DNA of 64,000 nucleotides. Origin: GCA-2720865 sp047630275 (GTDB taxonomy: Bacteria > Bdellovibrionota > Bacteriovoracia > Bacteriovoracales > Bacteriovoracaceae). Below the pieces are notes generated by a model. The model had not been told where the DNA came from. It did not search any database and was given only the letters and a program-made list of their open reading frames with translations. This document shows positions 1 to 8,745 of the stretch, piece after piece. Numbering within the stretch: position 1 is the first letter of the stretch; each line of letters opens with the position of its first letter. A program made the translations under genes and the position numbers. The stretch covers positions 992,001 to 1,056,000 of the forward strand of contig JBLHVN010000001.1 in the NCBI GenBank assembly GCA_047630275.1. The letters run 5' to 3'.

Positions 1-1
1 T

Positions 2-403
2 ATCCCTATAGTCTTAGGAGCGGGTCTTTTAACTATAATCAAAACTCCTGTTGATATTGGCTGCGCAATTGTGGCCTCCGTTACCTTAGGGATTGCTGTG
101 GATGATACGATTCACTTCTTGGCCCATTACAATAGCTTAATTAAAGATGGTATGGAGAGAAAGGAAGCCTTGGTTGAAGTGATCAGTGGTACAGGAATGG
201 CCCTCGTCGTAACGACAATGATTCTTGTTAGCGGCTTTGGTCTTTTCATCTTTGCTAGTCTTACACCTAATATGAACTTTGGAATACTCTCTTCTTTTGT
301 CCTCTTTATGGCCTTAGTTTGTGATTTAGTGGTGCTTCCTTGCATCATTCTTACAACTAGAAGCTTGGTAGGTAAAAAAGAAAGGGTTTTTAATACGCCT
401 TAA
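2..403 (+). CDS. RND/MMPL-superfamily exporter, C-terminal fragment
   Basis: The reading frame is open from the first bases of the window, so this is the 3' end (about 133 codons) of a larger gene that begins upstream. The fragment is almost entirely hydrophobic. It contains the motif GIAVDDTIH, an acidic pair inside a membrane helix, typical of the sterol-sensing/MMPL branch of RND transporters. Members are inner-membrane proton-driven exporters of lipids or hydrophobic compounds. Three to four membrane segments follow, then a short basic cytoplasmic tail. A GTG at position 71 is in frame but is unlikely to be the start because the coding signal continues before it. The substrate cannot be inferred. 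Confidence 0.75.
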   Translation: MPIVLGAGLLTIIKTPVDIGCAIVASVTLGIAVDDTIHFLAHYNSLIKDGMERKEALVEVISGTGMALVVTTMILVSGFGLFIFASLTPNMNFGILSSFVLFMALVCDLVVLPCIILTTRSLVGKKERVFNTP

Positions 404-434
404 CAAAGCCCCTGATCTAGCCTAATTTGGGCCC

Positions 435-1694
435 ATGAAAAACTTAAAAAAACTGACACTCTTAGTGGTCCTTGCAATTTCAACAAATGTTTTTGCTCAA
501 GCTGACCGGTCTGGGGACACTTCCTCTTCTCTTTCAAACAAAGGCTCTAAAGAGTACATCGTTACGGCAATAGGAACTTCAACTCTTAGCCCAGACCTAG
601 TCACTCACGTGGTAGTAGTAGGATCAAGTGTTGATGAAGACTCTGATCAGTTCTTTCAATCAGGATTGATTCAGGCCTATAAGTACAAAGAAATGTATAA
701 AGATCATCAAGTTGTTATCATCTCTTCTCCCGACGTAAGAAGCACTGATAATGAAGAAGTTCTTCAAAAATTCAACCTTCCCATTATCAAACAGATTGGC
801 ACAAATTTTAATGTTTATAACCTTGTAGAAGAAATGCTTTTTTTCAAAAAGATAGCTAGCTTTGACTACTACGGACATTCTAGTCCATGGGCCATTAAGT
901 TAGCTAAGAGTAATGGAACGATTGAACCAGGTAGCCACAAGAGTACTCTTCAAAAGCTTAACTCTCATTTTACAAAGCTAGCCTACGCAACTCTTAACGG
1001 TTGTAACGGCGGTTTTAATATTGCTCCTGAACTCTCAAGTGTTTGGAAGATTCCGGTTAGTGGAAGCTTAACAAGCACTCAATTTGAAAGACTTCAAACT
1101 GATGGATTTTATAAGAAAGCAGATAGAACTAGAGAAGACTATGTTCAAGTAAACGATGCTACTTTTACTTCACCTCTTGATTGTAGTGTTGGTGTTTGCT
1201 GGAGGCTAAAGACTGCTAGAAAGAACTATTCAAGCTACTGGGGTAACTTTAAAGACGGCGGTCTAAGCTTTCCTAAGTTCTTTTGTAACTTTGATAATTC
1301 AGATAAAAGATGTGAAAAATCAATGGCGCTTCAGATGGTTAGCTTTACTTCAACTACGGCGATTAACTTAAACTCAAGCCTTGAAGAATATAAAGCTGTA
1401 GTCTTTGATTACCTTTGTTCCACAGCTCTTGATAAAAGCTATTTTAGAAACTGCGTTAACGGAATCAAAAATGCTGTAGCAAACAACAGCCTTAGGTTTC
1501 AAGCTCACCCAGGTAATGCCCTTGAGTGTAACTTTAAAAGATGTAATGCTACAATTAAGTGTAAGAAGAAAAGATTCTTTGGAAGCGGGCCTAGAGGCGG
1601 AACTTGTGAAGTGATTACAACTCCAAACTCAAACCCAACAACTCTTGTTCGCGAATACAAAGCTTTCTTAGAAGGCTGGAAGCTTCTGCACTAA
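435..1694 (+). CDS. Secreted protein with clan-CD-peptidase-like His/Cys arrangement
   Basis: This is a 419-residue exported protein with a signal peptide at residues 1-21 (cleavage after NVFA). Residues 143-150 read as hydrophobics followed by YGHSS (His148). About 40 residues later, hydrophobics lead into LNGCNGG (Cys190). Hydrophobic strand, then His-Gly/Ser, then a second strand, then Cys, is the layout of clan CD cysteine peptidases (caspase, gingipain and clostripain folds). This is inferred from spacing and motif only; I do not recognise a named family. The C-terminal third is Cys-rich, which suggests periplasmic or extracellular disulfides. The stop codon overlaps that of the convergent PilZ gene. 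Confidence 0.72.
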   Translation: MKNLKKLTLLVVLAISTNVFAQADRSGDTSSSLSNKGSKEYIVTAIGTSTLSPDLVTHVVVVGSSVDEDSDQFFQSGLIQAYKYKEMYKDHQVVIISSPDVRSTDNEEVLQKFNLPIIKQIGTNFNVYNLVEEMLFFKKIASFDYYGHSSPWAIKLAKSNGTIEPGSHKSTLQKLNSHFTKLAYATLNGCNGGFNIAPELSSVWKIPVSGSLTSTQFERLQTDGFYKKADRTREDYVQVNDATFTSPLDCSVGVCWRLKTARKNYSSYWGNFKDGGLSFPKFFCNFDNSDKRCEKSMALQMVSFTSTTAINLNSSLEEYKAVVFDYLCSTALDKSYFRNCVNGIKNAVANNSLRFQAHPGNALECNFKRCNATIKCKKKRFFGSGPRGGTCEVITTPNSNPTTLVREYKAFLEGWKLLH

Positions 1695-1702
1695 GCAGAA
1701 GC
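1682..1702. terminator. Perfect hairpin spanning two overlapping convergent stop codons
   Basis: GCTTCTGC, a 5-base loop ACTAA, then GCAGAAGC form a perfect 8-bp stem. The loop carries the TAA stop of the + strand gene and, on the other strand, part of the TAG stop of the PilZ gene. No T-tract follows, so this is at best an atypical bidirectional terminator or an mRNA 3'-end stabiliser. Confidence 0.4.
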
Positions 1703-2437
1703 AATACTGGCCGTGTCTTTTAAGATTTGATCTAAGATCCACTTATTAGACAAGGTCAAATCTTCAAACTTAATACCAATACCACCCGGGTAACTTCCGT
1801 TAGGCTCACAGAGCCTAACAACTTCAGCATCACAAGAAAATTCCTTTTGACCAGAAAGACCTAAGGTTAGAGAGATCTTATCACCTTCATTGATGGGCTT
1901 AGTTAGCTCTTCGTTCATCTTTGCAAGGGAAGGGTGAGAGAGAAAAGCACCAGAGCTTGAGATGTCAAAAGTCTTAGAAAGAAGCGGGCTTCCAAGAGGG
2001 CCTTGGACCCAAACCGGAAGGTTTCTTTGAAATCTTTTCGGAGCGAGCCACCATCTTTTATTTTGATCATCTAAAAGTGATTTTTCTTGAGTAAAGAAAA
2101 GATAAGTACTGGTGATGCCAAAAGCTAAAGTTGCGAAGGTTGTTGCCATGGGACTAAAGTCATTGGCCAGTCTTGAGACAAAGAAGTTATTCAAGGCCAC
2201 TGTAAAAAAAGAAATGGGCAAGCTGAACTTTAAAAGCCAGTGACCATTATAAGAACAAATAGCATTTAAGGCGCAAACAGCAACAACAGACCAGTTTAAA
2301 TAAGACATCTTATTCATGATCATGCCCGCTTCACTCGGTCCATGTCCGTAAAGGGACATGATTTGAATGGGGAAACTAACAGCGACACTCAAAAAGAACA
2401 AAGTGTAGAAGTTAAAGATCAAGGGACGTTTTTTCAT
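1691..2437 (-). CDS. Membrane-anchored PilZ-domain protein (c-di-GMP receptor-like)
   Basis: The protein has 248 residues. The first ~125 residues hold about four hydrophobic membrane segments. After a basic linker comes a PilZ domain: an R-x-x-x-R-type motif (RFQRN region, about residue 137), then DISSSG (about 158), matching the D/NxSxxG motif that binds cyclic di-GMP. The domain ends with a GIGIKF strand. It probably senses c-di-GMP at the cytoplasmic face of the inner membrane. The start ATG overlaps the stop of the upstream transglycosylase gene by 4 bp, so the two are co-translated. The output is unknown. Confidence 0.8.
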   Translation of the reverse strand: MKKRPLIFNFYTLFFLSVAVSFPIQIMSLYGHGPSEAGMIMNKMSYLNWSVVAVCALNAICSYNGHWLLKFSLPISFFTVALNNFFVSRLANDFSPMATTFATLAFGITSTYLFFTQEKSLLDDQNKRWWLAPKRFQRNLPVWVQGPLGSPLLSKTFDISSSGAFLSHPSLAKMNEELTKPINEGDKISLTLGLSGQKEFSCDAEVVRLCEPNGSYPGGIGIKFEDLTLSNKWILDQILKDTASIASA

Positions 2438-3534
2438 AGACTACTCGCTGTAAGAGGGGCGTATGATTCACTGGCATTAGAAAAGTGATAGCAATAAGAC
2501 TTCACTTTTCGCACATATTTTTTAGCTTCAACTAATTTATCAGACTCAAGCCAATTCTCTTCTAACTTGAAGATGGATTTTTTGACTCTAAAGGGGCCCG
2601 AGTTATAAGACGCCAGAATAACATCTTCATAGATCTCAGGCTTATTAGGAAAAACTTTTTCAATAATATCTTTGTTAGCTTTAGTGCTCCAGTAAGATTC
2701 TACAAATCTTAAGTACTCAATCCCACCTTTAATAGACATCTCTTTATTTAGACGCCACTCATTATCTTTATTGATCTTACCCATGAGAATAAGTGATTTA
2801 ACCCTAGGGTAACTAAAGCCAGAGAGCCCTTCGTACCGAGGCCAATCAGGATGTTTTTCAATCACATGTTGTTCAGCCAAGCTTGTCACTTGAGTCAGGC
2901 CAATCGCCTTGGCCCAGCTAATGGCCTTTGGGTTAAAGGCTGACTCTTGGGCAATAAGCCCTGCTAGCAAGCTTGGGTTCATTCCCTCTTTTAAAGAGAT
3001 CTTTTCAATTGAGGAGAACGTCTTCTTTTGATCTGCAAAGGGTCCTAGGTCCTGAACCTTTTGAACTGAATCAATAGGACAAACAGGCTCTTCATAATGC
3101 TTAATCAAAGGAGAAGAGTGCTCATCTCTTTGATAGACAACAGAGATTCTGTTTTCATCTTCAAGGTTTAATCTAAAGTCTTCTATTGTGTAAGTTAAAG
3201 TCTTCTCATCTTTAGAGATGCTTTTCTTGGCGATCTCTAAGATCTGTTCTGAAATGTCTTTGTCATTATAGAAGAACCTAACCTTCCTTCTAGACCCAAG
3301 ACCGTTCTCGTCAAAGATGCGGGCTTTAAAATTTATGGACTGATGCCAGTTTTGGCGGCTAGGAAAGAAGTTGATTAGGGCCTTTGTATTGCTTAAGTAA
3401 CTTGAAGGATTTCTCTCATTAAGAGAATTGATGGGCCTTTGATTGTGATTAATAGCCCCAAAGGGATTCATAGGTCCGGCGCAGCTGGTCAGTAGAGCTA
3501 GAAGGTAAATAAAGAGAAAGCCTTTCAATTTCAT
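2434..3534 (-). CDS. Lytic murein transglycosylase (SLT family) lipoprotein
   Basis: The chosen ATG at 3534 gives MKLKGFLFIYLLALLTSCAG, a lipoprotein signal with lipobox Cys18, and has GAGG upstream. A longer in-frame start at 3582 would put non-hydrophobic residues before the signal. The catalytic SLT domain lies mid-protein with the ES motif (GLIAQESAFNPKA, the Glu being the catalytic acid) and GLTQV, the usual GLMQ. A C-terminal stretch with ASYNSGP matches the conserved AYNAG region. It cleaves peptidoglycan glycan strands to anhydro ends in the periplasm. The N-terminal ~150 residues form an unassigned, beta-rich domain. It is co-transcribed with the PilZ gene. Confidence 0.85.
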   Translation of the reverse strand: MKLKGFLFIYLLALLTSCAGPMNPFGAINHNQRPINSLNERNPSSYLSNTKALINFFPSRQNWHQSINFKARIFDENGLGSRRKVRFFYNDKDISEQILEIAKKSISKDEKTLTYTIEDFRLNLEDENRISVVYQRDEHSSPLIKHYEEPVCPIDSVQKVQDLGPFADQKKTFSSIEKISLKEGMNPSLLAGLIAQESAFNPKAISWAKAIGLTQVTSLAEQHVIEKHPDWPRYEGLSGFSYPRVKSLILMGKINKDNEWRLNKEMSIKGGIEYLRFVESYWSTKANKDIIEKVFPNKPEIYEDVILASYNSGPFRVKKSIFKLEENWLESDKLVEAKKYVRKVKSYCYHFSNASESYAPLTASSL

Positions 3535-3554
3535 AAAAATGCCTCGTTTTGGGC

Positions 3555-3582
3555 AGTGTAGCAGGACCAGAGAATTGGTCAA
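3555..3582 (-). promoter_or_regulatory. Sigma70-like promoter for the transglycosylase-PilZ pair
   Basis: On the minus strand, TTGACC (3582-3577) and TACACT (3560-3555) are separated by 16 bp. Transcription would begin near 3548, a short leader that still includes the GAGG ribosome site before the ATG at 3534. Read by eye only. Confidence 0.45.
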
Positions 3583-3683
3583 AACCCAAGATCTGCGGAA
3601 AATCGCCTATATGATAATCAATACTTACAGCTATAGTGACAGGTTTTGTTGCTGGTAAGTGAGCTCAAGCAGCTTTAGAATTT

Positions 3684-4601
3684 ATGTTTATGAGCGTTCA
3701 CAAAATAAAAACTATTGAAGAAAAACTTAGCGAAATTGTCCTTGGAAAAGAGCAAGAAGTGAGGCTTGCTTTGGCCTGCCTCCTTAGCCGCGGCCACCTC
3801 CTCATTGAAGATGTCCCTGGAGTTGGGAAAACCACTTTGGTTCAAGTTCTTTCAAGGCTATTAGGCTTTAAGATGGCGCGGATTCAATGCACCAATGATC
3901 TTTTGCCAGCGGACATCATTGGAACCAATATCTTTATTAAAGAGAAGGCTGAATTTGAATTTAGAAGCGGCCCCTTGGTTAATGACTTTGTTCTCGCAGA
4001 TGAATTAAATAGGGCCACACCTAAGACTCAAAGTGCTCTTTTACAGGCCATGGAAGAGGGGAGTGTCAGTCATGATCAAGGCACTCTTCAGTTGCCTATT
4101 CCGTTTGTCCTAGTTGCTACTCAAAATCCTTTTGATCAAATAGGCACTCACTTACTTCCTGAATCTCAAATTGATAGGTTTAGGATGTCCCTTTACTTAG
4201 ACCTCCCCGGACGGGAAGTTGAAAAGCGGATCTTACTTCTGCCTGAAAGGGATAGACGTTTTGAAGATGTAGAACCTGTCCTTAGTATAAAAGAGTTTAG
4301 TGATATCCAAAAAATGGTTGATAAAGTTTTAGTTAGTGATGCTATCGCTGATTATATCCTAGATCTTTTAGAGTATGCCAGAAGAGATGCTGAAAATGGC
4401 TTCCTTTCCTCAAGAGCCGGACGTGATGTACTCTTTGTCTCAAAGGCCTTAGCCTGGATGAATGAACGTGATCATATTTTACCTGAAGACATACAAATGG
4501 CAGCTCCCTTTGTTTGGGGACACCGTTTAGCAGGGCATAAAGGGATTAAGCACGGGTCTAATTTAGTGAAGACTTATCTATCTCATGTTTCAGTTAATTA
4601 A
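3684..4601 (+). CDS. MoxR-family AAA+ ATPase
   Basis: The 305-residue protein has the length and architecture of MoxR/RavA chaperone-like ATPases. Walker A is DVPGVGKTT (about 43-51), Walker B is FVLADELNRA (about 102-111), followed by the sensor-1 region VLVATQNPFDQ and the C-terminal lid. MoxR proteins remodel partners encoded beside them, and the next two genes are the classic companions, a DUF58 protein and a transglutaminase membrane protein. A second ATG lies 6 bp downstream and neither has a clear Shine-Dalgarno. It heads the long + strand run and overlaps the next gene by 17 bp. Confidence 0.9.
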   Translation: MFMSVHKIKTIEEKLSEIVLGKEQEVRLALACLLSRGHLLIEDVPGVGKTTLVQVLSRLLGFKMARIQCTNDLLPADIIGTNIFIKEKAEFEFRSGPLVNDFVLADELNRATPKTQSALLQAMEEGSVSHDQGTLQLPIPFVLVATQNPFDQIGTHLLPESQIDRFRMSLYLDLPGREVEKRILLLPERDRRFEDVEPVLSIKEFSDIQKMVDKVLVSDAIADYILDLLEYARRDAENGFLSSRAGRDVLFVSKALAWMNERDHILPEDIQMAAPFVWGHRLAGHKGIKHGSNLVKTYLSHVSVN

Positions 4602-5517
4602 GAAAAAGATTTTAAAGAAAGTAAATGATGCCACTAAAGATGGGCGTATCTATATCTTTCTAACGGTCAGTGGCGGGTATTTTTGTTCTTTGATCTTTAT
4701 CCTCTTTCTCATCTCCCTTTCCTATGCCAATTCTCTAGCTTATTTTAGTAGCTTTCTATTTCTCTCTGTTGTCTGGGTAAGTTGTATCGTCACTAATTAT
4801 AACCTGCATGGACTTGAAATCCTTCGCCTTAAGGCCTCTGATATTTATTTTGAATCAGAGCCTCTCTTGGTTGAAGTTGATTTTAAGAACGCCGGGAAGA
4901 AGCCACGCTTTGATATTGAAGCGGGGGTTAAAGATGCTGAAAGTGAATTCGTTACAGAGATAGGTCCTGGGGAGAGTGCTTCTATAAAGGTATTTCTAAA
5001 CCAAAGAAAGGTTGGGGTTCATTCAATCAAGAAAGCAGATCTCTATACAAGCTTTCCTTTTGGTCTCTTCAAAAGCTGGAAGCCTTACCGCTTTGAAAAA
5101 GAAATATGTATTGTTCCTACCCCTAAATATAAACCCCTACCAACTGAAGAGATGACTGCCTCAGGGGAAGGGGATCAGATGTCTTCTCAGCTCAACGACG
5201 AATTTAAAAACCACATGAGGTATACCACTGAAGGTGTGGGGCGTATTGATTGGAAGATCTTTGCCAGACGGGATGAACTTCTTCTTAAAGAATATGAAGG
5301 TGAGGTTTCCCAAAACTTTGAGTTTAACGACAAGCAATTGACGAAGTTTGAGAAAAAGGACCGCTTAGGCTTTTTAACCTATTGGTTATTAGAAGCGGAG
5401 AAAAAAGGAGCCTCCTATAGCTTAGAATTAGGAGAGGACTCTGTTCCAAAAGGCTTTGGTAAGAATCATCTTCATAGGTGCTTAAGAATTATAGCAAAAG
5501 ATGGGGGCCATCCATGA
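4585..5517 (+). CDS. DUF58 membrane protein, MoxR partner
   Basis: In this 310-residue protein two hydrophobic helices (about 24-75) precede a soluble region. The family signature appears near residues 208-240 as RYTTEGVGRIDWKIFAR, followed by LLLKEYEGE, matching the YxxGDxxRxIdWxxxAR signature with small changes. DUF58 proteins accompany MoxR ATPases and are thought to be their clients, but their biochemical role is not settled. The gene overlaps moxR by 17 bp and the transglutaminase gene by 4 bp, so translational coupling is likely. Confidence 0.85.
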   Translation: MFQLIKKKILKKVNDATKDGRIYIFLTVSGGYFCSLIFILFLISLSYANSLAYFSSFLFLSVVWVSCIVTNYNLHGLEILRLKASDIYFESEPLLVEVDFKNAGKKPRFDIEAGVKDAESEFVTEIGPGESASIKVFLNQRKVGVHSIKKADLYTSFPFGLFKSWKPYRFEKEICIVPTPKYKPLPTEEMTASGEGDQMSSQLNDEFKNHMRYTTEGVGRIDWKIFARRDELLLKEYEGEVSQNFEFNDKQLTKFEKKDRLGFLTYWLLEAEKKGASYSLELGEDSVPKGFGKNHLHRCLRIIAKDGGHP

Positions 5518-7478
5518 GGGTCATCAATCGTTTGGGGCTAAGAAGATGTTCTCTTTTATTGCTTGTTCTTATAGCTCTTCCTTTTTTTAGTTTAAAGCCT
5601 CTTGGCGTACAGATCCTAATGGGGACCTTCTTTTTTGTCAGCTGGATGCTTGGCAAGAGGCAGACTCATGTTCCATGGTATCTTCAAACCTTAATGACTC
5701 TTGGTGCTGGGTTATATTGCTATAACCAATACTCGACACTTAAAGGAATCGCTCCTTCTGTTTCACTATTAACCTTACTTGCTCTCTTGCAGAGTATAGA
5801 TTTAAAAAAGATTAAAGACTTTACGGTCTTCGTTCTTATTTGCCAGCTCCTTCTCTTAGGGCAACTCCTTGATGAATTTTCCCTTTGGTTCGCGGTTTAT
5901 ATTATGATTGTCTCTTTGTTCTTATTTCTTCTTCTTGCAAGGTTTCATAAGATTGTTGACATGGGCAGTTCTGATGAGCGCTTTAGCGAAGCGAGAAATA
6001 CTTTACTAAGAAAGATCTATCTTTTCTCCATACCCTTAACCTTAATCCTTTTTATTGTCTTTCCGAGGATTCCTATTGGAAATGTTTTCTCCATCGCAAA
6101 AAAGGCTGCGGGGAAAACCGGTTTTACTTCAGAGCTTAGGCCTGGGAGTATTTCAGAGATTGCTAGTGATGATAGCATCTATCTTCGGGTTAAGATCAAG
6201 GAGGATGCTGTGGCAATGCCTCTTCTCTATTGGCGTGGAGGGATCCTTTCAGAAAATAGGGGTTTTACTTGGGTTAAGGGAAAGATCTTAAGAAAGAGAA
6301 GTTTTAATTATAATAAAGAGATAAAATTTGATTATCAGGTCTATCTTGACAGTTTAGAGAGCGCACCGCTTTTTCACTTGAAGGGGACTAAGAACTTTAA
6401 GTCTTTCTCTCCTGGACATAGGTCTTATAGCCCTGGCGGCATCGTACAGTTTCATCCTTTTGGAAATCATAAATTAAGTTACACCGCAGAGTTCTCCGGA
6501 ATTAAATCTCATTTCATCAATAGGGGTGATCTAAAGAAATTTCTTCAAGTAGATTCATCAGTAGGAGATAGAATAAAAGATCTAGCAGCTTCCTTTAAGG
6601 CTCAAGACGCAGGCTCAACTTATAAAAATATCTCTGAATACTTTAGGCTCCAAAACTTTTCTTATACCTTAAAACCAGGTCAATCCACTCTTGAGAACTT
6701 TCTCTTCACTAGTAAAGTGGGCTTTTGTGAACACTTCTCATCAGCCGCAGCTGTTCTTCTCAGGTTAAATGGTATTCCCTCCCGGATCGTAACGGGGTTT
6801 CATGGTGGGCTTTATAATCCCACCGGTGGTTATTATCAGGTTAGAGGACAAGACGCCCATGCTTGGCTTGAATATTGGGATGGCAATCTCTGGCAGCGAG
6901 GAGATCCAACTGAGGTGGTTGCCCCAAATAGGATAACTTATGGCTATGAGGGTCTTCTTTCAGGTAACGAAATTCCCCAAGGTATGGAGTTAAAAGACTT
7001 TATTGGAATGAAGCGGGAAAATGTCTTTTCAAAACTTCTCTTTGCTTGGGATTCTCTCTACACAGACTTAAACCAAAAGTTTTTAAGCTACGACTATTCA
7101 GCTCAAAGAGACCTTATTAATTTGGGAAAATTAAAGCGCTATAGCAGCGCCATTCTTCTACTTTTTTGTTTAGGACTCTTTGCGTTGTTTACTTACTTTT
7201 GGAGAAGGTCTCTTAAGGTAGGGGATTCTCCTTTAGAAAAAGCTTATGCAGAATTCTTAGGAAAATTAAGAAAGGCCGGTATAGCTAAAGAGCTAAGTGA
7301 GGGGGCCTTGAGCTTAGAAGAAAGAATTCCAAGGACTTGGAGCGGCTATCATGAAACAAAAGAAATCCTAGTCTTATACCGTGATATTAAGTACGCCGAA
7401 GAGCTTCATAAACTTGACCAATTTTTGACAAAAACAAAAGGCTTTCGCCCTGCCAAAATCAATGGGAGCGGGCTATAA
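5514..7478 (+). CDS. Membrane transglutaminase-like protein (TgpA type)
   Basis: The ATG at 5514 overlaps the DUF58 stop (ATGA) and starts a protein of about 654 residues; an in-frame start at 5478 would need an untypical overlap. About six N-terminal membrane helices are followed by a periplasmic transglutaminase-core domain with Cys405 (VGFCEHF), His449 (DAHAWLEYW) and Asp464 (RGDPTEV), the full catalytic triad. One further helix (about 555-575) and a DUF4129-like cytoplasmic tail complete the TgpA layout. The enzyme probably cross-links or cleaves proteins in the periplasm. Its substrate is unknown. The MoxR-DUF58-TgpA trio is widespread in bacteria. Confidence 0.88.
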   Translation: MRVINRLGLRRCSLLLLVLIALPFFSLKPLGVQILMGTFFFVSWMLGKRQTHVPWYLQTLMTLGAGLYCYNQYSTLKGIAPSVSLLTLLALLQSIDLKKIKDFTVFVLICQLLLLGQLLDEFSLWFAVYIMIVSLFLFLLLARFHKIVDMGSSDERFSEARNTLLRKIYLFSIPLTLILFIVFPRIPIGNVFSIAKKAAGKTGFTSELRPGSISEIASDDSIYLRVKIKEDAVAMPLLYWRGGILSENRGFTWVKGKILRKRSFNYNKEIKFDYQVYLDSLESAPLFHLKGTKNFKSFSPGHRSYSPGGIVQFHPFGNHKLSYTAEFSGIKSHFINRGDLKKFLQVDSSVGDRIKDLAASFKAQDAGSTYKNISEYFRLQNFSYTLKPGQSTLENFLFTSKVGFCEHFSSAAAVLLRLNGIPSRIVTGFHGGLYNPTGGYYQVRGQDAHAWLEYWDGNLWQRGDPTEVVAPNRITYGYEGLLSGNEIPQGMELKDFIGMKRENVFSKLLFAWDSLYTDLNQKFLSYDYSAQRDLINLGKLKRYSSAILLLFCLGLFALFTYFWRRSLKVGDSPLEKAYAEFLGKLRKAGIAKELSEGALSLEERIPRTWSGYHETKEILVLYRDIKYAEELHKLDQFLTKTKGFRPAKINGSGL

Positions 7479-7485
7479 TAGGCCC

Positions 7486-8082
7486 ATGAAATTGATTCCT
7501 CTTTTCTTAATTGTTCTTTTCTCACACTCCCTTTACGCAGGATCTACCCTGCTTTTTATTGGGGATTCTTTGACTGAAGGTTATGGGGTTCCTAAAGAAA
7601 AAGCTTACCCTTCTCTTGTAGCAAAAGAGCTTGAGAAAAAAGGTAAAACCATAAAGCTTCTTAATGGAAGTGTTAGTGGGTCTACGACTGCTTCAGGGCT
7701 TAGCCGCTTAAGGTGGTTCTTAAAAGCAAAGCCCAGTATCTTAATCCTGGCCCTAGGTGCAAATGATGGCCTTCGTGGGGTTAAATTAAGCGATTCAGAA
7801 AAGAACCTTCGCAAGATCATAGAACTAGCCAAGGAAAATAAGATCAAGGTGGTCTTAGCAGGAATGCTTCTTCCTACAAATTATGGCGAAGCATATAGAA
7901 CTGATTTTGAGAAGATGTACAAAAAACTCGAAAAAGAATTCTCCTTAGTTAAGATTCCTTTTCTCTTAGAGAAAGTTGGAGGAGAAGCTAAGTATAATCA
8001 AGAAGACGGGATTCATCCAAACGTTGCTGGACATGAAATCATCGCTCAAACTGTTCTTAAAACCTTGGACCCTCTCTTATGA
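7486..8082 (+). CDS. Periplasmic SGNH-hydrolase, TesA-like arylesterase/lysophospholipase
   Basis: Starting at ATG 7486 gives a 198-residue protein with a signal peptide (MKLIPLFLIVLFSHSLYA). An in-frame ATG at 7462 would put a charged leader first. SGNH blocks are all present: GDSL (Ser28), the block II Gly, GANDG (Asn93) and DGIHPN (Asp174, His177). Size and motifs match E. coli TesA, a periplasmic thioesterase/lysophospholipase L1. The neighbouring YbbA/YbbP-like ABC genes support this, because tesA also sits next to ybbAP in E. coli. The stop overlaps the ATG of the ATPase gene. Confidence 0.85.
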   Translation: MKLIPLFLIVLFSHSLYAGSTLLFIGDSLTEGYGVPKEKAYPSLVAKELEKKGKTIKLLNGSVSGSTTASGLSRLRWFLKAKPSILILALGANDGLRGVKLSDSEKNLRKIIELAKENKIKVVLAGMLLPTNYGEAYRTDFEKMYKKLEKEFSLVKIPFLLEKVGGEAKYNQEDGIHPNVAGHEIIAQTVLKTLDPLL

Positions 8083-8744
8083 TTCTCAATGTACAAAACT
8101 TAAAGAAATCTTACTCTCAAGGGACTAGAAAACTTGAGATTATAAACGATCTTAACCTCGGGTTAGAAAAAGGATCCACATTGGCCATCCTAGGGCAAAG
8201 TGGGTCTGGTAAGTCGACTCTTCTCTCTCTTTTAAGTGGCCTTGATCAGCCTGATGATGGAAAGATCATCTTAGACGGGATGGACTTAGGTAGCTTAGGG
8301 GAGAGTGAATTAACAGATCTTCGGGCCAAAAAGATTGGGATTATCTTTCAAAACTTTCATCTTTTACCTCACTTAAGCGCACTTGAAAATGTGGCACTAT
8401 CACTTGAGATCTTAAAGATGGATCAGCCTTTTGAGGTGGCTAAAAAATGGCTCTCAAGAGTAGGTCTTAGCTCTCGAGAGGATCATTTTCCCGATCAGCT
8501 AAGCGGTGGTGAAAAACAAAGAGTGGCCATTGCAAGGGCCCTTTCAATCAGTCCTGATTTGATTCTTGCTGATGAGCCTAGTGGAAGCCTCGATGAAGAG
8601 ACCGGAGATAAAGTTATGGACCTTATCTTTGGCCTTGTTAGAGAAGAGAATTCTACTCTTATATTAGTTACTCATAACAAAGAACTCGCGAAAAACTGCG
8701 AGAAGACTGTCCATCTTCATGGTGGGAAGCTAGTAGAGTCTTAA
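8079..8744 (+). CDS. ABC transporter ATPase, LolD/YbbA type
   Basis: The 221-residue nucleotide-binding protein has Walker A GQSGSGKST (39-47), a Q-loop at FQNFHLLP, signature LSGGEKQR (141-148), Walker B LILADEP and an H-loop at VTHN. The sequence is of the MacB/LolD/FtsE subgroup, which works with FtsX-like permeases and acts mechanically on envelope substrates rather than importing solutes. The partner permease begins 1 bp after the stop. Synteny with the TesA-like esterase points to the YbbA branch. Confidence 0.9.
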   Translation: MILNVQNLKKSYSQGTRKLEIINDLNLGLEKGSTLAILGQSGSGKSTLLSLLSGLDQPDDGKIILDGMDLGSLGESELTDLRAKKIGIIFQNFHLLPHLSALENVALSLEILKMDQPFEVAKKWLSRVGLSSREDHFPDQLSGGEKQRVAIARALSISPDLILADEPSGSLDEETGDKVMDLIFGLVREENSTLILVTHNKELAKNCEKTVHLHGGKLVES

Positions 8745-8745
8745 A

